From assembly GCA_963965975.1 (NCBI GenBank), contig OZ014416.1, positions 5,580,001 through 5,644,000 of the forward strand: a stretch of 64,000 nucleotides of DNA, in the 5' to 3' direction. Of the stretch, positions 47,876-60,351 are shown one piece after another; the first letter of the stretch is position 1; every line of letters begins with the position of its first letter. Position numbers and translations under genes: made by a program. The notes under the pieces are model-generated. The model saw only the letters and a program-made list of their open reading frames with translations, was not told where the DNA came from and did not search any database. Origin of the DNA: Xestospongia bergquistia (lineage: Eukaryota; Porifera; Demospongiae; Haplosclerida; Petrosiidae).

Positions 47876-50792
47876 TCATACTAGAGTTTTATAATATAAC
47901 CTCTTACTTTCTAATTGATGTTTCATTCTTATCCCAATGTCTTTTAATGCATGGTTCTGGTTCAAAAGGAAATCACAGATAGCCTTTAAAAAATCAATTC
48001 CTTTTTCCTTGACCTGTCGTTGTAGCTCATTAACTATTTTGTCTGCTTTCTCATAATTATCACCAATCGTACTTTTTACGTCTTCTTTGAAAGTTGATGA
48101 TATCAATCTAGCAGTAAGGAGGCAGTTAGCAATGAAAAATGGTTTAACTTCAATCGCTTCACAAATATCAGCAAAATAATCCAGAAATATTTCTGATGGC
48201 TCAGAAGTGCCTACACAATATACCAAGAAAAGGAATAGTAACTGAGTTAAAGGTTACTTAGTGAACACAAAAGAGAATTAATACCTTTTCGTTTTAACAA
48301 GCAATACAACATTTTATCAACATAAATAAACAACTTAATATCACTATGTTAATGATAAAAACAAAGACTATAGAGGTGGAACAATTGATTAGTTGATGTT
48401 TTCATACATATTATATGCAGTGATTATTAGTTAGATGTCTTACATTACCTTGCTGTGTACTATCACTAGATATAAGGAGAGCTTCTTTGGGCTCATTTGA
48501 AAGTTCTTGTGAGAATTGTTGCTATTGAGTAGAGTATAATTATGTCATAAATAGTGTTTTATGTTTACAATAGGAAAGATTTGATGATGTAACCATTGTC
48601 TATTGTTAAGGAACTGAATTTATGAATGACCAACATTAACATGACCTATAACATAAGATAAATCATACCTGATGTCCCATAGATAACTTGTCAGTATTAT
48701 ATCCTTCAGTTGTATTAGCAGTAGCTGATTCCTTAGCAGGTTCTATAGGATATAAAGTTAATGTCATAAAATGTGACAAGTTGTATACAAATCTCTTGTA
48801 CAATGTCACAATACAAACATTATATGTGGATAGTTGCATAGCCTTTAATTATAATTAATATGTACATTAAAATATATATGATATGTGAGCAGCTATAAAA
48901 ATATACATTCAATCCTTATTGAGTCAGAACAAAGATATCTATGCAACAGACAGAGCAACAAAAATCACTAAAAATTTATTAGCTTTTCAATTCATCACAA
49001 AAACTGAAACATAAACAATAGTATGTCAGGACCTACAGAGCAGGTTAATGCTAATGTTAATAATACGACCATCACAACTATTAACTGAATCAAAACTAAA
49101 ATATTCATGTATCAACATCATAACCTTATTATATATTTACTTGGAGCTATCTCTTCTTTAGAACTTTCTTCTTTCAATGACTGGTATATCTTTGTAGCTA
49201 GGTCTTTGTTGTTAACCAATGGTCCCTTTAGAAGATCCAATATTGTCATCCATGTGACAGGAGCACCTCCACCTTGACCATTCATGTCAAGCCACTGCTG
49301 AATAACTTCACTAAGTCTTGTTTGATTTTCATCATTGGATTGAGCCAAACCTCGAAGTTTATTATAACTCACTCCAAGGCCATCTCCAATTTTACGCCAT
49401 GAAGCATCAATATAGGCTAGTTGAATTAACACTTCACATCTTGTAGGTTTAACAGCTAAAAAGAAATTAAATTAAACAATTGTCAAAAATGACTCTATTA
49501 ACTTACATAATTTAGGAAAGGGACTAAAATCATCAATGGATGCAGATTGCTTTGACTCTTGATTACCTGTAACATCGTATTAAATGAAAAACAAAAGCTC
49601 TTCAAACATTTTTGACAGAGCAGTATTGAACAGTCAAACAGTAACTATCGTAGATTGGGAAACTTTCATGTTAGAAATGTTTCATGTAAAAAATGTACGT
49701 GTTAAAAAAATTTTGAACATAAGAGGAGTGCACGAAAATTTATTAACCTTATTATTTTAATGTTCAATAATAATTTATTTTCGTACATCATCCAATGTTC
49801 GAATTTTTTTAACAACAAAACTTTCCTGATCTACGGTACTTTCAATACTAACAAGCCAATCATGTGATTCCTACTTGAAAGCTAGTAAAGCATTAGATAA
49901 ACAACAGTAGTATACATGGAGCTTGGCAATATGCTATGATATATTTAATGTGTTTCTTCTCTGAATGTTTTTAATGTGATCTTGCTTCATGTTATGCCAT
50001 GTAGTTGCCCGTTTTTTAGTTTATGTTCTCCCACTTATAATAATGATAATTATTTGGTTATCCATATTTGCAGGAACAATACGATGTGTATTATCTAAAC
50101 TGCTTAAATCTTCCATGTCAATATACTAACATGTGCAAACTGTCAACAACTCCATAAGAGATAAGCTGTATTTGTTAGTATTTTCATTTTTTATAACACA
50201 GTCTCTACCAACATTTCTACTGACAAGAAAACAATTATTGATAACTCCATTATAATTAAGATATTGAATGTTTTGGGACTAAAATGGTTACTTTTAAAGA
50301 ACCATCATTATTTTACCTTTCTTTGTCACTAAATAAACATTATTTGGAAGGATAGCCATTTCTTCTTCTCTTATACATGGGGTGGCTATTTTCTATAAAA
50401 AGAAATGCAATAAACCCTCTAACATGTTCATGTCAGGTAATACTGACTTACCAAAGGATTACGGCCAGCAAAAACACTAAATGTATTGAGGTGTTTTAGT
50501 ATTGAGTGGTGAGTTAAATCAGGAGGCAATGAAAAAGACTGTCCACAGACTTCTTGAATGACTTCATAATTAATAATTTTGTTTTAAAATATCTATAATT
50601 GACTTTAGTTATATTTTCAGAGCATATATAATTAATGAAAAAATTTTATTATAAAATATCATTAAAGTAAACTTAATCCTAACTTAGAAGTTTTCACTCT
50701 GTCCATTGTTTGTCGTTCTGTATTTTCTCTGAATACACATGTTTCAATATATTCTTGTACAATATTAATAGTCTTGAGTTTTTCATCCATTT
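47876..50792 (-). CDS. Death-domain plus CARD-like adaptor protein, multi-exon
   Basis: Minus-strand exons in order: 50684-50792 (first ATG MDEKLKTINIVQEYIE), about 50452-50563 (SFSLPPDLTHHSILKHLNTF SVFAGRNPL), 50317-50392, 49507-49566, 49141-49455, 48669-48742, 48449-48521, 47876-48210. From the second listed exon onward every junction keeps the frame; the join between the first two is not resolved. Exon 49141-49455 is a death domain: YIDASWRKIGDGLGVSYNKL, RGLAQSNDENQTRL, then VTWMTILDLLKGPLVNNKDL. The last exon has CARD-like helical spacing (DYFADICEAIEVKPFFIANC, LLTARLISSTFKEDV, KADKIVNELQRQVKEKG, FLKAICDFLLNQ). Such domains make homotypic contacts in cell-death or innate immune signalling. 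The N-terminal beta-rich part is unidentified; a ZU5/UPA-like fold is a guess. Confidence 0.75.
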
Positions 50793-50799
50793 CTAGAAG

Positions 50800-51689
50800 A
50801 GAACAATCCAATTCATTTAACTACTCCTCTCCAAAGGGTTCTTTTGAGAGATAACGAATTCTAATTGACAAAGGCAAAGACCTCTGCTATGTGTTATAGC
50901 AACCAATCAAGACAACATAATTATGTTGTCATTATAATGATATCCTATGAATGAGAATAATCAAAAACCATTGAGGAATGCAACTACTTCAGATACAGCA
51001 ATTTCTATAGTATTTCCAATGTAAATGAAATTTTGATGTCAATCTATAATGCCACCATACTACCTTACAATAGTCTTGTCCAGATATATTCAATGCATCA
51101 GTGAATTGAAAGCTGGTAGGCAGAGCAATAATGCATTAATCACCAATATTGGGTAATGTAATAGCCAAAAGTCAAAACTATTGTAATGGACTGTTGTGAA
51201 TGTGTGTGCATTATGTAACTAAAATAATTGACTATCCACTCTCAATCTCTTGGCTTGCATTTCCTTTTTGTGGATAAAGGTGACAAGAAGATACGAAATA
51301 AAAACTATAAATAGCTGGGTTGGCCCATAGCTGAACCAAACTCTTTCTACCACTATAATACAATTACAATGGAAAGATATAATGTTCAACATGACACCTA
51401 CCATCTTCCATTACTAAAGTAACTTCAATCATATAAACATTTTGACACTCTGTCATTTGGAAAATATATAAGCAATATCATTAAGATAACATTGACATCT
51501 GCTACCATCCATCCATTGTTCTATTCTTTCATCAGTCCATCCCTTAATCTATCCATTCATCTATTAATTCATTGATCCATGTATTACTCATCTGTATACA
51601 GTAGAATACATACTAGTCATTATTGTTATAGTAGTATCCTGTTCACACTCTCTCTATTATCATATCTAGTTTTTTATTTAGTACATCTA
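50800..51689. other. Intergenic with a 125-bp dispersed repeat and tetranucleotide tract
   Basis: 51350-51482 closely matches 53588-53726 in the same orientation. In the second copy, the minus frame reads LIYFPNDRLSKMFIIEVTLV MEDGRCHVEQYIFPL, whereas here it is broken. CATY repeats lie at 51520-51580. No gene supported. Confidence 0.45.
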
Positions 51690-52251
51690 AATGATGTAAT
51701 AGCTGTCCAAGTTTTAGCTTTCCTTCAAGTACTACTTTATTTTTGGATATGAATTAGTTCAGTTAGAAATAGGTAAATAAATTATAGAAATTTATTTTTA
51801 TTAATTTTCTCATAGGTCAACTGACAAAACATCACAACATTAAATTCTTTTATAATAACTAACAAACAATTAGAGAGTATTATATCAGGTATTGGATAAC
51901 ATTAAGGTATGAATAAATGGCTAGATGGATGCATATAGTTAGATATATGGATGGATGGATGGACAAATGGATAAATTAACGGAGACAGATGGACAAATGG
52001 TTTTGCTATGTATCACATTTTTATTGTCATTTTCATGAAATTAGAATACATGCAGAGGGACAGATGTCACCTCCTCCTCCTCCTGCTCCACCAACTTGAG
52101 TGACATTAGACAAGGTATACACATATTTATTAAAATTGCATTAATTATTATATACTTTATCTTGTGTTTATTTTTTTGTTTGTTTGTTTATTTATGGTTA
52201 AGGAGAACCAGCCGTAGCATGACCAGGTAAGAGTGAGTGTTTATAGACACA

Positions 52252-52282
<31 letters not shown>

Positions 52283-52583
52283 TGGTATTTATCTTATTTA
52301 ATCACTAACACATTAGACTTTTTTATTGTTGTCATGCTATCTTTACTCTCTTTGGGAAGATCTGATATTATCAGATGATATAGAATATAGACTGGAACCA
52401 GAATATCTGAGGTTTCTATCAAGCCATCTACTCATCTATTTATCAAACCATTCATTCATTCATCAGTTCACTTATCCCTATTAAGTAACTTTGTAATATC
52501 TTCAACAGATCAATTCTTTCTCAGACAAGCATCTCAAATGCACAGATTATCACTATCCCCTGATGATGATGATGATTTTTAGA
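51690..52583 (+). pseudogene. Inverted, decayed copy of the ankyrin-gene tail
   Basis: Corresponds to the reverse complement of the 22.8-23.5 kb segment: VHLNDVIAVQVL (51690-51740, compare VHPKDVIAVQVL), the flanking GATG/CATC tracts, a proline-rich exon (MSPPPPPAPPT, about 52060-52095, followed by TGA where the other copy reads QLMIDE), and a short exon ending AGCATGACCAG|GTAAG at about 52226. Two further exon-like pieces read EDLILSDDIEYRLEPEYLR (about 52360-52416) and DQFFLRQASQMHRLSLSPDD DDDF with TAG (52509-52581). They may represent the C terminus of the family and were not found beside the first copy. In-frame stops indicate decay. Confidence 0.5.
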
Positions 52584-53587
52584 TAAAAATTTAATCAGAA
52601 ACTGAATTTGGAGTTAATTGTTAATTACTATTGTTGTTGTGTTCTTATATTATTATGTTATATTGTTGTTTGTTCTTGTATTGTTTTGTATTACCTTGTT
52701 TAATGTTTATTTATTGTTTTCAGGTAACATCAGGCGAACTATTAGAACCTATATAATTGAGGGTGTTAGTCAACTTTTTTTTAAATATCCAATACCAATT
52801 ATTGTTTAATCATTTGTTGTCTCTTTTTGTACATTAAAGGAAACTAGTGATAGTGATGCTAAGAAATGAGCTAGTATTGTTCTTGATGTTGTAACATGAT
52901 GTGTAATAGACAGAACAAAAAGATATAAAATATATTAAGAAACAAGAAATGAATTTCTTTGTGAGTTGACAATTGTTCAATTCAATTTTCATGTTGTATA
53001 ATCCCCCCCCTCCCCCCCCCCTCTCTCTCTCTCTCTTTCAGATTGTCAACAAAATAGGTACTATATCTGTCTTACTGCAGACATTAGCTAAATATTTAGT
53101 ACAAAGACAGTTGGAATCACGCAAAAAAAATTTAGGTGAGGAGATATTTTAAATTTGACAACTTAATCTCCTTCTGTCCATCACTTCCAAGGCTCTTATT
53201 AAAACGTGTGCTGGAAATCACACATACCAGGATTCAAAGGTCAAATTATTGACTCAGCTAATATCATTCACTATTCTTGTATAACAGTATCTCTGGAGGT
53301 TTTGTATCAACAATTGTACTGTAGTCCATATTAGATGTACTGCTCATTACATTGTTCTATTTTTATTATCATGTTCTATTTTTAGCCTGTGAACTGATAA
53401 AGGTTGTGGATTAACAATTGGATTGTTAGAAGTTATGTGGAAGATACACATGAAAACAGCAAGGTTTTAGCTGAGGGTATTTAACAAGATCTTAATTGTT
53501 GATAGTCTTTATATTATATGGTAATGATGTATACACAGAATACTATACATTATATATATATAGTAATGATATATACACAGAATACTA
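52584..53587. other. Intergenic, T-rich, with C/T homopolymer tract
   Basis: A poly-C run followed by (CT)n lies at about 53003-53038. The minus-strand complement would be a poly-G plus GA purine tract. No gene supported. Confidence 0.4.
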
Positions 53588-53610
53588 TATATTATATTAC
53601 TATAATACAA

Positions 53611-53726
53611 TTACAATGGAAAGATATACTGTTCAACATGACACCTACCATCTTCCATCACTAAAGTAACTTCAATTATAAACATTTTTGACAATCTGTC
53701 ATTTGGAAAATATATAAGCAATATTG
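53611..53726 (-). other. Exon-like fragment in a dispersed repeat
   Basis: A minus frame ends FIIEVTLVMEDGRCHVEQYI FPL and stop. The sister copy (51350-51482) is shifted and contains stops. Possibly a duplicated terminal exon; not recognised. Confidence 0.2.
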
Positions 53727-53754
53727 CGACTTGGGGTTCATTTATTATCAAATA

Positions 53755-54293
53755 TATATCCAGGTGCAGCAAAATGCAAAGTTTGGCTAGGACCATTTTC
53801 TGGTGGCCAGGCCTTGATGAAAATATCTATGATAAAAAATGATGCCAGTGAAAATACTCAGCCTCGACTTTCTTGGTGGGAAACACTGCACATGCAAAAC
53901 ATTTTGTAAAGGGTAAGGATCATTGAATCCCTGGTTTTATTTTAGCTTATGCAGGTCCAAAATCATTCATCATTTAGCTTAACAATGGAAATAACTGGAG
54001 AGGACATGTTGATCATATATAAAAACGACACACCCTTAATGAAGGCAGAGATTTAATATCACCATCTATTAACCCAAAGTGCACTTCAGAACCTCATACT
54101 CAAACCGGAAGGAGTCAACCATTCTCATCATCACCAACGACTCATGAACATATATCACCAATTACCATCTCAGTCTCTCCTACTGCCACCTCACCAAATG
54201 ACACCACTTCATCAAATGATACCATCTCACTACATGATACCACCCTATCAATTGATACCATTACAAACCACCTCCAACTCAAAGATATCTAAA
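53755..54293 (+). pseudogene. Ty3/gypsy integrase remnant with internal deletion
   Basis: Around 53770-53850 the frame reads MQSLARTIFWWPGLDENIYD and, after a stop, CQ: the zinc-binding/core entry block of Ty3-class integrases. Most of the core is missing. At about 54005-54030 WRGHVDHI recalls the integrase C-terminal 'W-R-HVDQL' block, followed by an open Ser/Thr-rich tail with DTTSSNDTISLHDTT-type repeats and a stop at about 54291. It is a different family from the element at 1-2095, which has a GPY/F-type end. Confidence 0.6.
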
Positions 54294-55994
54294 TAAATAT
54301 GTAACTGTAAGCTACCAAATTGTCTACCATTACTAATCTTGAATAAAAAGAGGAAAATTAAAAGAATTAAACAATTGTTACAAATATGGTCTGTGCTACT
54401 ACATTGTCATCACACATAAAATGTACCATTTTCTTGGGATTTTATTACTATTTGTAATTGTACCACTTCTGTATTATTATGAAGTGGTTTGTAAATTAGT
54501 ACCACTCTAAGTACATGTAACAGTACCAATAATGTAAAGATATCTGAGGATTGGACTACTCTTTAATTTGGTAGATCAGGTGTCTCTAGTAGTTTACATA
54601 TTCTGGCAAGGAATCTACCACAAACAATAACAACATACTACAATCTGATATTATAACTAATATTGATTGAACACATAATAGGCAAATTGGCTTTCATAAG
54701 TTGTTGTGGTTATTACTTAGAATTTTCAATAGCTGTGTAATAACCATTAGAAATGAAATGAGGATAGACAGATTCTAATACAGATACAATGTGTAGAGAA
54801 GTACAAATCACAAAGTAAATGTGATAATTACTCAATAGAGTGATATAGTAGAACTTAATATTGTTGATGTGTTATTTGACATTTTTCAGATGTTTATTAG
54901 AAAGAAATGGTATTTATGATAGGTACTCATTGGATCATAAGTTGTTTCTCTTAGTATGATAGATAGTTATATAATTCTTTCTTGAATTCTTATTTAGTGA
55001 TATACATCACTTTCTTCTTGCTTTTTGAATTTGTTAATAAGACAACATGTCTGTCATATTATACATTTCTTTTTCTTATCTTTTGTTTGTTTTTTCTTTA
55101 TTTTTTCTAACTTTTGTAATGTTTCTGTTTGTCTGTCTGTTTCCTAGATTGCTATGTATCTGTTATTCTTTTATTCATCCATTTTTACATCATTTAATAT
55201 TATTTCTTCTTTTATTAACAGTTAAATACTGTCATTAAACAGATATCAAATAATTAATGAAACTAGTGAGCTTATTAATAGTTCTATTAAAGTTATTATT
55301 AGTCCTGATATACTCAAGTGGTACTCACAGTACTTTATCTGTATTAAGGGAATTTTATAAGTTATTTAGGATGGACTTGTACCTGAGCTTTATATTCGGG
55401 CATGGCTCCAATTTTTAATAGTTTACATGTACCAGACTCATTCCATAACTACATTTTAAAGAGCATATGTCCCAGTCTGTGTACAACACAACTATCATTT
55501 ACTACCTTTTATTTGGTATGTAAATAGTAAATGATATGACCACACACCCTGACAGGTATAACTTTAAGAAGTAGCTGGATCATTATATGAGTTGCTTTGA
55601 TGATTACAGGAGGACATATACAATTATCTGTGTAATGGAAAACTACCCAAATTCAAGAAACTAGTTAGCATCCAAGGTTTTTAAGTTTATTAAGTAGTTT
55701 TGCTCCATTGTATTGTGTTCTTTTTGTACTCATTCTCTCTTTTGGTAATTTGGCAAATTCAGGATATATCTGCTGTTGTTGTATTGTGTATGATTCTGCT
55801 TCTGTTCCATATCATTTACTTTAAATGAAGTTATTAGCACTATTAATCATCAGCACTATTGAAACTATTTGAAATTATGACCAACTCCTGATCATTAGAT
55901 GATACTGTGGTAGCTGTACATTCTGAGTTCGACTCCCTATTCATGTCACAATGATCACTTAGTCCTATTTGCTCGGCTTTGTGAAATTATATTC
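54294..55994. other. No supported gene
   Basis: AT-rich sequence with short frames only. Confidence 0.4.
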
Positions 55995-56012
55995 TATATT
56001 TCTGTCATACAG

Positions 56013-56384
56013 TTTTCCTCCCAAGGTTATGCAGGCATTTTTTTATATTTCTCTTTTCATAGTCCTCTTTTAAACTTTTCCATTGTCCATTTACTGTATC
56101 TTAACTCATTGACTTAATGGATATCATTAGTACTGGAGACATTACTGTCGGTGATAAAATGAAACCTATATTAGAGATATATAAAGAAATATAATAATTA
56201 TAATATTTTGACAACTACAACAAGATTATAAATGAAAAAAAATTTATTTGACTTCTCAATATTGTGTTTAAGCTATAAGACCATACTCATGTCATGCTAC
56301 TGACACAGTTTTTGTCAGGAAATTGTTTAATTCCACACACAACTAGTGTAACTCATAAGCTACATCTACATGTACATCTATATG

Positions 56385-56435
<51 letters not shown>

Positions 56436-58489
56436 CCTGTAGTTTATACATGTACAATATTTCATATATTTGTGTGTGGGTGTCTGTTCCCAAAGTACAG
56501 ATATTATGGTAAAATTTATCGATCCCAAAAATTATTGTGCATACAATACACAATTTTTAAATATTTTTTTGCATGACAATTTTCCCAAAAATGTTTTTTT
56601 TAAGCTGTGACAAATTTACTTGCATCTGTCAGATAAGGACTTTGTGTCCACACATACATGACTTATAAATTATTATTGTAATTATCATGTGATCATTTTA
56701 CTTGCTCATGTTAATGACTTGGTCAAGAATTTTTTCTTGAATTTTTGTTTTTATTTGCTTGCATGTTTAGTTTTATAAAGAGCTATTATCATGTTGTGTC
56801 AAAAGCAATTTTGATTTGACATAATAGCTTGTGAGCTATTTTCTGTTGCAATTTGATTTGAGTCAAGTAACTTATTAGTTTAACAAACAAAACTTTAAAG
56901 AATTGCTATTAATCCCATTAACTACTATATTTGACTATGTAGATTATCTTAATGTTATTAGTCCATTAATGAATACCTCTCAATATGTGATATATCTGTA
57001 ACATTCTAGGCTATCAAACTAGACCTTCCTCTTAAGTAGTGTTTATGATAATTTAGCAAAGAGCAAAGGTCACTATATAGTCATCTCTTTAGATCTATAC
57101 CCATTTTAAAGAGAGAAGCTACTTAACTAGACTGTGTTCATAAAAGACATTTGTGATATATCAATCATAATAATATTAAAACAAGTAGAGCTGTAGATGT
57201 ACTTTAAACTTACTATTACTTGCATGAAATAAATGTAATAAATATAGTTGTTTATTTAGTGAAAAATAATTTTAATTAGGCTTCATAATTAATATACATG
57301 TAATAGTAAACATCTTTAAGAAGTGTACTATAGATATATATATAACATCAGAAGAGGAATTTGAGATTCGCTGTTGTGTATCTAGACATAATCTCTTTTA
57401 TATTCTTGTTAGGTTGAACATAAGATATCATCATCAACATCATTGAGTCTTCACTTACAACAAGTACAAAGTTAATAGCAGTATTAACTCAACATTGGTC
57501 ACCTAATGCTTTCATTGTCTCCTCTAAGGTATGTCTATTCCATTGATATTATGTGATATTAGTCTGTTATTAGTTAGAAACTGATGAGAGTATTTTAGTT
57601 AGTAGAGCTAGAAAAGTTCTGACAAAATATGGACATCAAGTAAGTCAGTAAAGTAGAAAAATATACGTTATTTGCCTTCTAGTAAAGTTGTTACCAAAGT
57701 ATACAGTTTACATGTACAACATGACTTAGTATATGTACATGTACAAAGTGAGCTTTAACAGTCAATAAGACTTTTCAGTGTGATTATCTTCACTACTTAA
57801 GACATTTTAAGAGTGTACATGAGCAAAGATTTGATTCATTAAATGCCAGGTTAAGCTTTTGGTATTTAGACTAGACCACAATAAAATAGTCATGTGACTT
57901 ACCAGTATAATGTATCATAAGTAGTCATAAATAGTTCCTGTTATAGACTATGATAGTAGTTGTCTTAAGGCAGAATGGGTCTTTTTAGTCATAACATACA
58001 TAAAAATGAGTATAGTTGAAGCAAGATTACCTAGATGAGGTTGATGTACAATCACTATATTAGTATTTAAAAGTAATTAATATAATTTACCAACATGACT
58101 TCCAAGAGCTCTACCAGTCATTTTAATCAATTGCTTGGGAGTTCATGTTCCTACCACCTTTCATCTTTTCTCATTATGTACTTATGGACATGTTGAATGT
58201 TCCATTATCCTTGTATGAATATAAGTAACTACATGTGTCTTGATAGAATATCTATATTGACATACAAATAATATGACCACTATACTCCTTTATATTGGTT
58301 GTAGTTGCTAATACACTAATACAAAGTAAAGAGAAAGTAATTGTTGCTGAAAGAGATGAAGAAGTACTTTGTCTCTCTGTAGAGGAGAAAGAGAGGGGTG
58401 TGGTCATTGAAGAAAAATTGATATCTTATTTGTGTCATGTACATAAACAACATAGAACTGATATACATGTACATGTTACATACATTTAA
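56013..58489 (+). pseudogene. PPCS: PPCS pseudogene (exons 3-7)
   Basis: Exon 3 copy (from 56013) has frame changes and an in-frame stop. The exon 4 copy (about 56905-56998) loses its end, which would encode AAAVSDFF. The exon 5 copy (57413-57530) lacks one base in GTACC(C)AAAG, giving a stop. Exon 6 (57574-57639) is intact. Exon 7 (from about 58301) has lost its AG acceptor (ATATTGG instead of ATATAGG) and the normal stop; the frame runs to 58489. No copies of exons 1-2 were found. Decayed beyond function. Confidence 0.85.
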
Positions 58490-59154
58490 TGTTTTATTAT
58501 GAATAGAAAGACTTACTATTGTTATTACCCTCTGAAAAAATATTTTAATTTTTATAATATTGATTTTGTTATACCCAAGTTGTTATTATTAACCTCTACT
58601 GTCAATATGAATTAAGACAAGAGTAGGATTTACAAAGCAGGATGAAGTATGATGATTTAGTTGGAACAGAATAATTAGGACTTGACTTAAATATTAGTGA
58701 CTAATTTGTCAAAAGAGACTTATATACGCAATTCATAAAACAGTTTTGAATACATACAATTACAATGAGTAGTTTTGTATATATAGCAACTGTATGTATC
58801 AGAGTTGTTTTTGATGTGTTTTACTAATGGTCCTGTTTCACAAATGAGGTCACAAATGTTTTACGAGAAGCAGTATCTTATTGCAAATCAGGTTACAATT
58901 AATCAGATTATTATTGAGTATTATATTGATAGAATATACAGGCTAATGTTGTCATGTGAATGCGGTGCTCATTTTGACTATTTTCTTCAATTTATAAGGT
59001 TTGGTATTATTATTATTTATATTGCTTATGGTTACTATTGTGGCATATCAAGAACATGCATATATATAATAAGAGAAAAATATGTTTATGTATCTCTAAA
59101 CAGTCTTCATATATAATGTTAGTTTTTGCCTCTTTTATATATATATATGTTATT

Positions 59155-59535
59155 CTCCTGGATTAAATTCTGAGCCTACTACATTTTATTCTATATTTTA
59201 ATGACATCACTAAACTCCCTCTTTCTCTATTAATTGTCACCACTGATGTCATTCTTCTATCATCTCTATTTCACCAACTGTTGACTTTACTATCATTCAA
59301 TCTGATATTAACATTATTAGTAACTGATTTCCACTCACCTTCTGAAAATGAACATTCAAAATAACTAAATACATACTTGTCTCACGAAAATATTAATCTT
59401 GGCTATCTTTTCTTCAAGGAAAGAGTACAGTTTCCCTCTACCTGGTCTCTTTGAAGTCACTACCACTTGAGATTAAATACTGCTCTTCATTTCCATCTCT
59501 TAAAACATTGTTAAAGCATCACTTGTCACATTCAT
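59155..59535 (+). pseudogene. LINE relic, second copy
   Basis: Same relic as 46718-46990 but with more of the element's C-terminal coding region (frame ending LKHHLSHS and TAG at about 59538). Broken in several places. Confidence 0.5.
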
Positions 59536-59727
59536 AGTAAATATATTTTTGTGTGTTATATAGATATATCTGTTGCAATTTTATCCCATCATTATTATTG
59601 TATAAATTCTATTTATTAGCTTATACTATTGATTGCTTTATTTAGATATTGCAGTCATTAGCAAAGATCTAATTTATTTGTTGAGAGCAATAAATATTTC
59701 AAGTTTAATAAAATGAACTAAAGTGCC

Positions 59728-60351
59728 TAACCTCGTTGCGGTCTTATCCAGAGACTTTCATCTCATCAAGTGACGTAATATTACGTATACGCAAGATGAT
59801 TATTGATGACTCAGCATTTCACTTCAATCAAAGGGAAAAAAGCTTTGCCGTTTAGTGCGTCCACTGGGTACTTTGCACTCTAATTGACAAAAGGTCAAAT
59901 ACTTTCCAAATTCTTAGTAAAAGTTAGTGATTCTTCAGTTACAGCTATGGTGCTAGTTCACGCTCAATGTATCGACAAAGATAACTGCCAAAAGTTAGTA
60001 AAACTGTCATAACTTTCCATAGAGGTGTTTTTTTTTCTGCAAACATTATCACTTTAAAAAGTTAGACAATGTCATAAGCTGTATGCAGGAGGTTTTTATT
60101 AAATTTTCGAGTCTTCGGTGAAAGCTGTGCGTTTTTTCAAAGGTTTTTCAGACTTTTAAAGCTTTTTGTTCGTTTGACGCTCCTTTTGGCAGTATTCTTA
60201 AGAAGTACAGAAGTTTTACTACCCTCCACTATAGTTTGGTGGCTACCAGTTCTGCGTTTGCCGAGTTGAAGCAGTTCAAAGCCATTTGCCCGGGTAACAG
60301 ACACGCACACACACTGACAGAATACAGTACCCTCGCTACGAGGCGAGGTTA
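59728..60351. mobile_element. 624-bp insertion with short TAACCTCG terminal inverted repeats
   Basis: Absent from the equivalent place in copy 1. It starts TAACCTCG and ends CGAGGTTA. It is richer in GC and CG than its surroundings and contains ACGTAATATTACGTATACGC near the left end. A minus frame (60137-60364; SPRSEGTVFCQCVCVSVTRA then KTSVLLKNTAKRSVKRTKSF) crosses its right end and has no recognised domain. No target duplication is clear. Its outer edges could extend slightly, since copy 1 also lacks about 65 bp to the left. Confidence 0.55.

Larger units (their letters stand above)
43590..48530 (+). repeat. Direct duplication module 2, copy 1 (PPCS exon 3 to CARD-gene exons)
   Basis: Colinear with about 55995-61990: PPCS exons 3-7, the LINE relic after PPCS, and the last two exons of the minus-strand CARD-like gene. 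Copy 1 retains functional-looking genes. Confidence 0.85.

Noticed and set aside
55900..55960. B-box-like GAGTTCGACTCCC suggesting a tRNA
   Set aside because: No matching acceptor stem, D arm or anticodon arm upstream; T-stem pairing fails.
56294..56576. Tyr/Ile-rich ORFs on both strands
   Set aside because: Produced by the (TA)n microsatellite.
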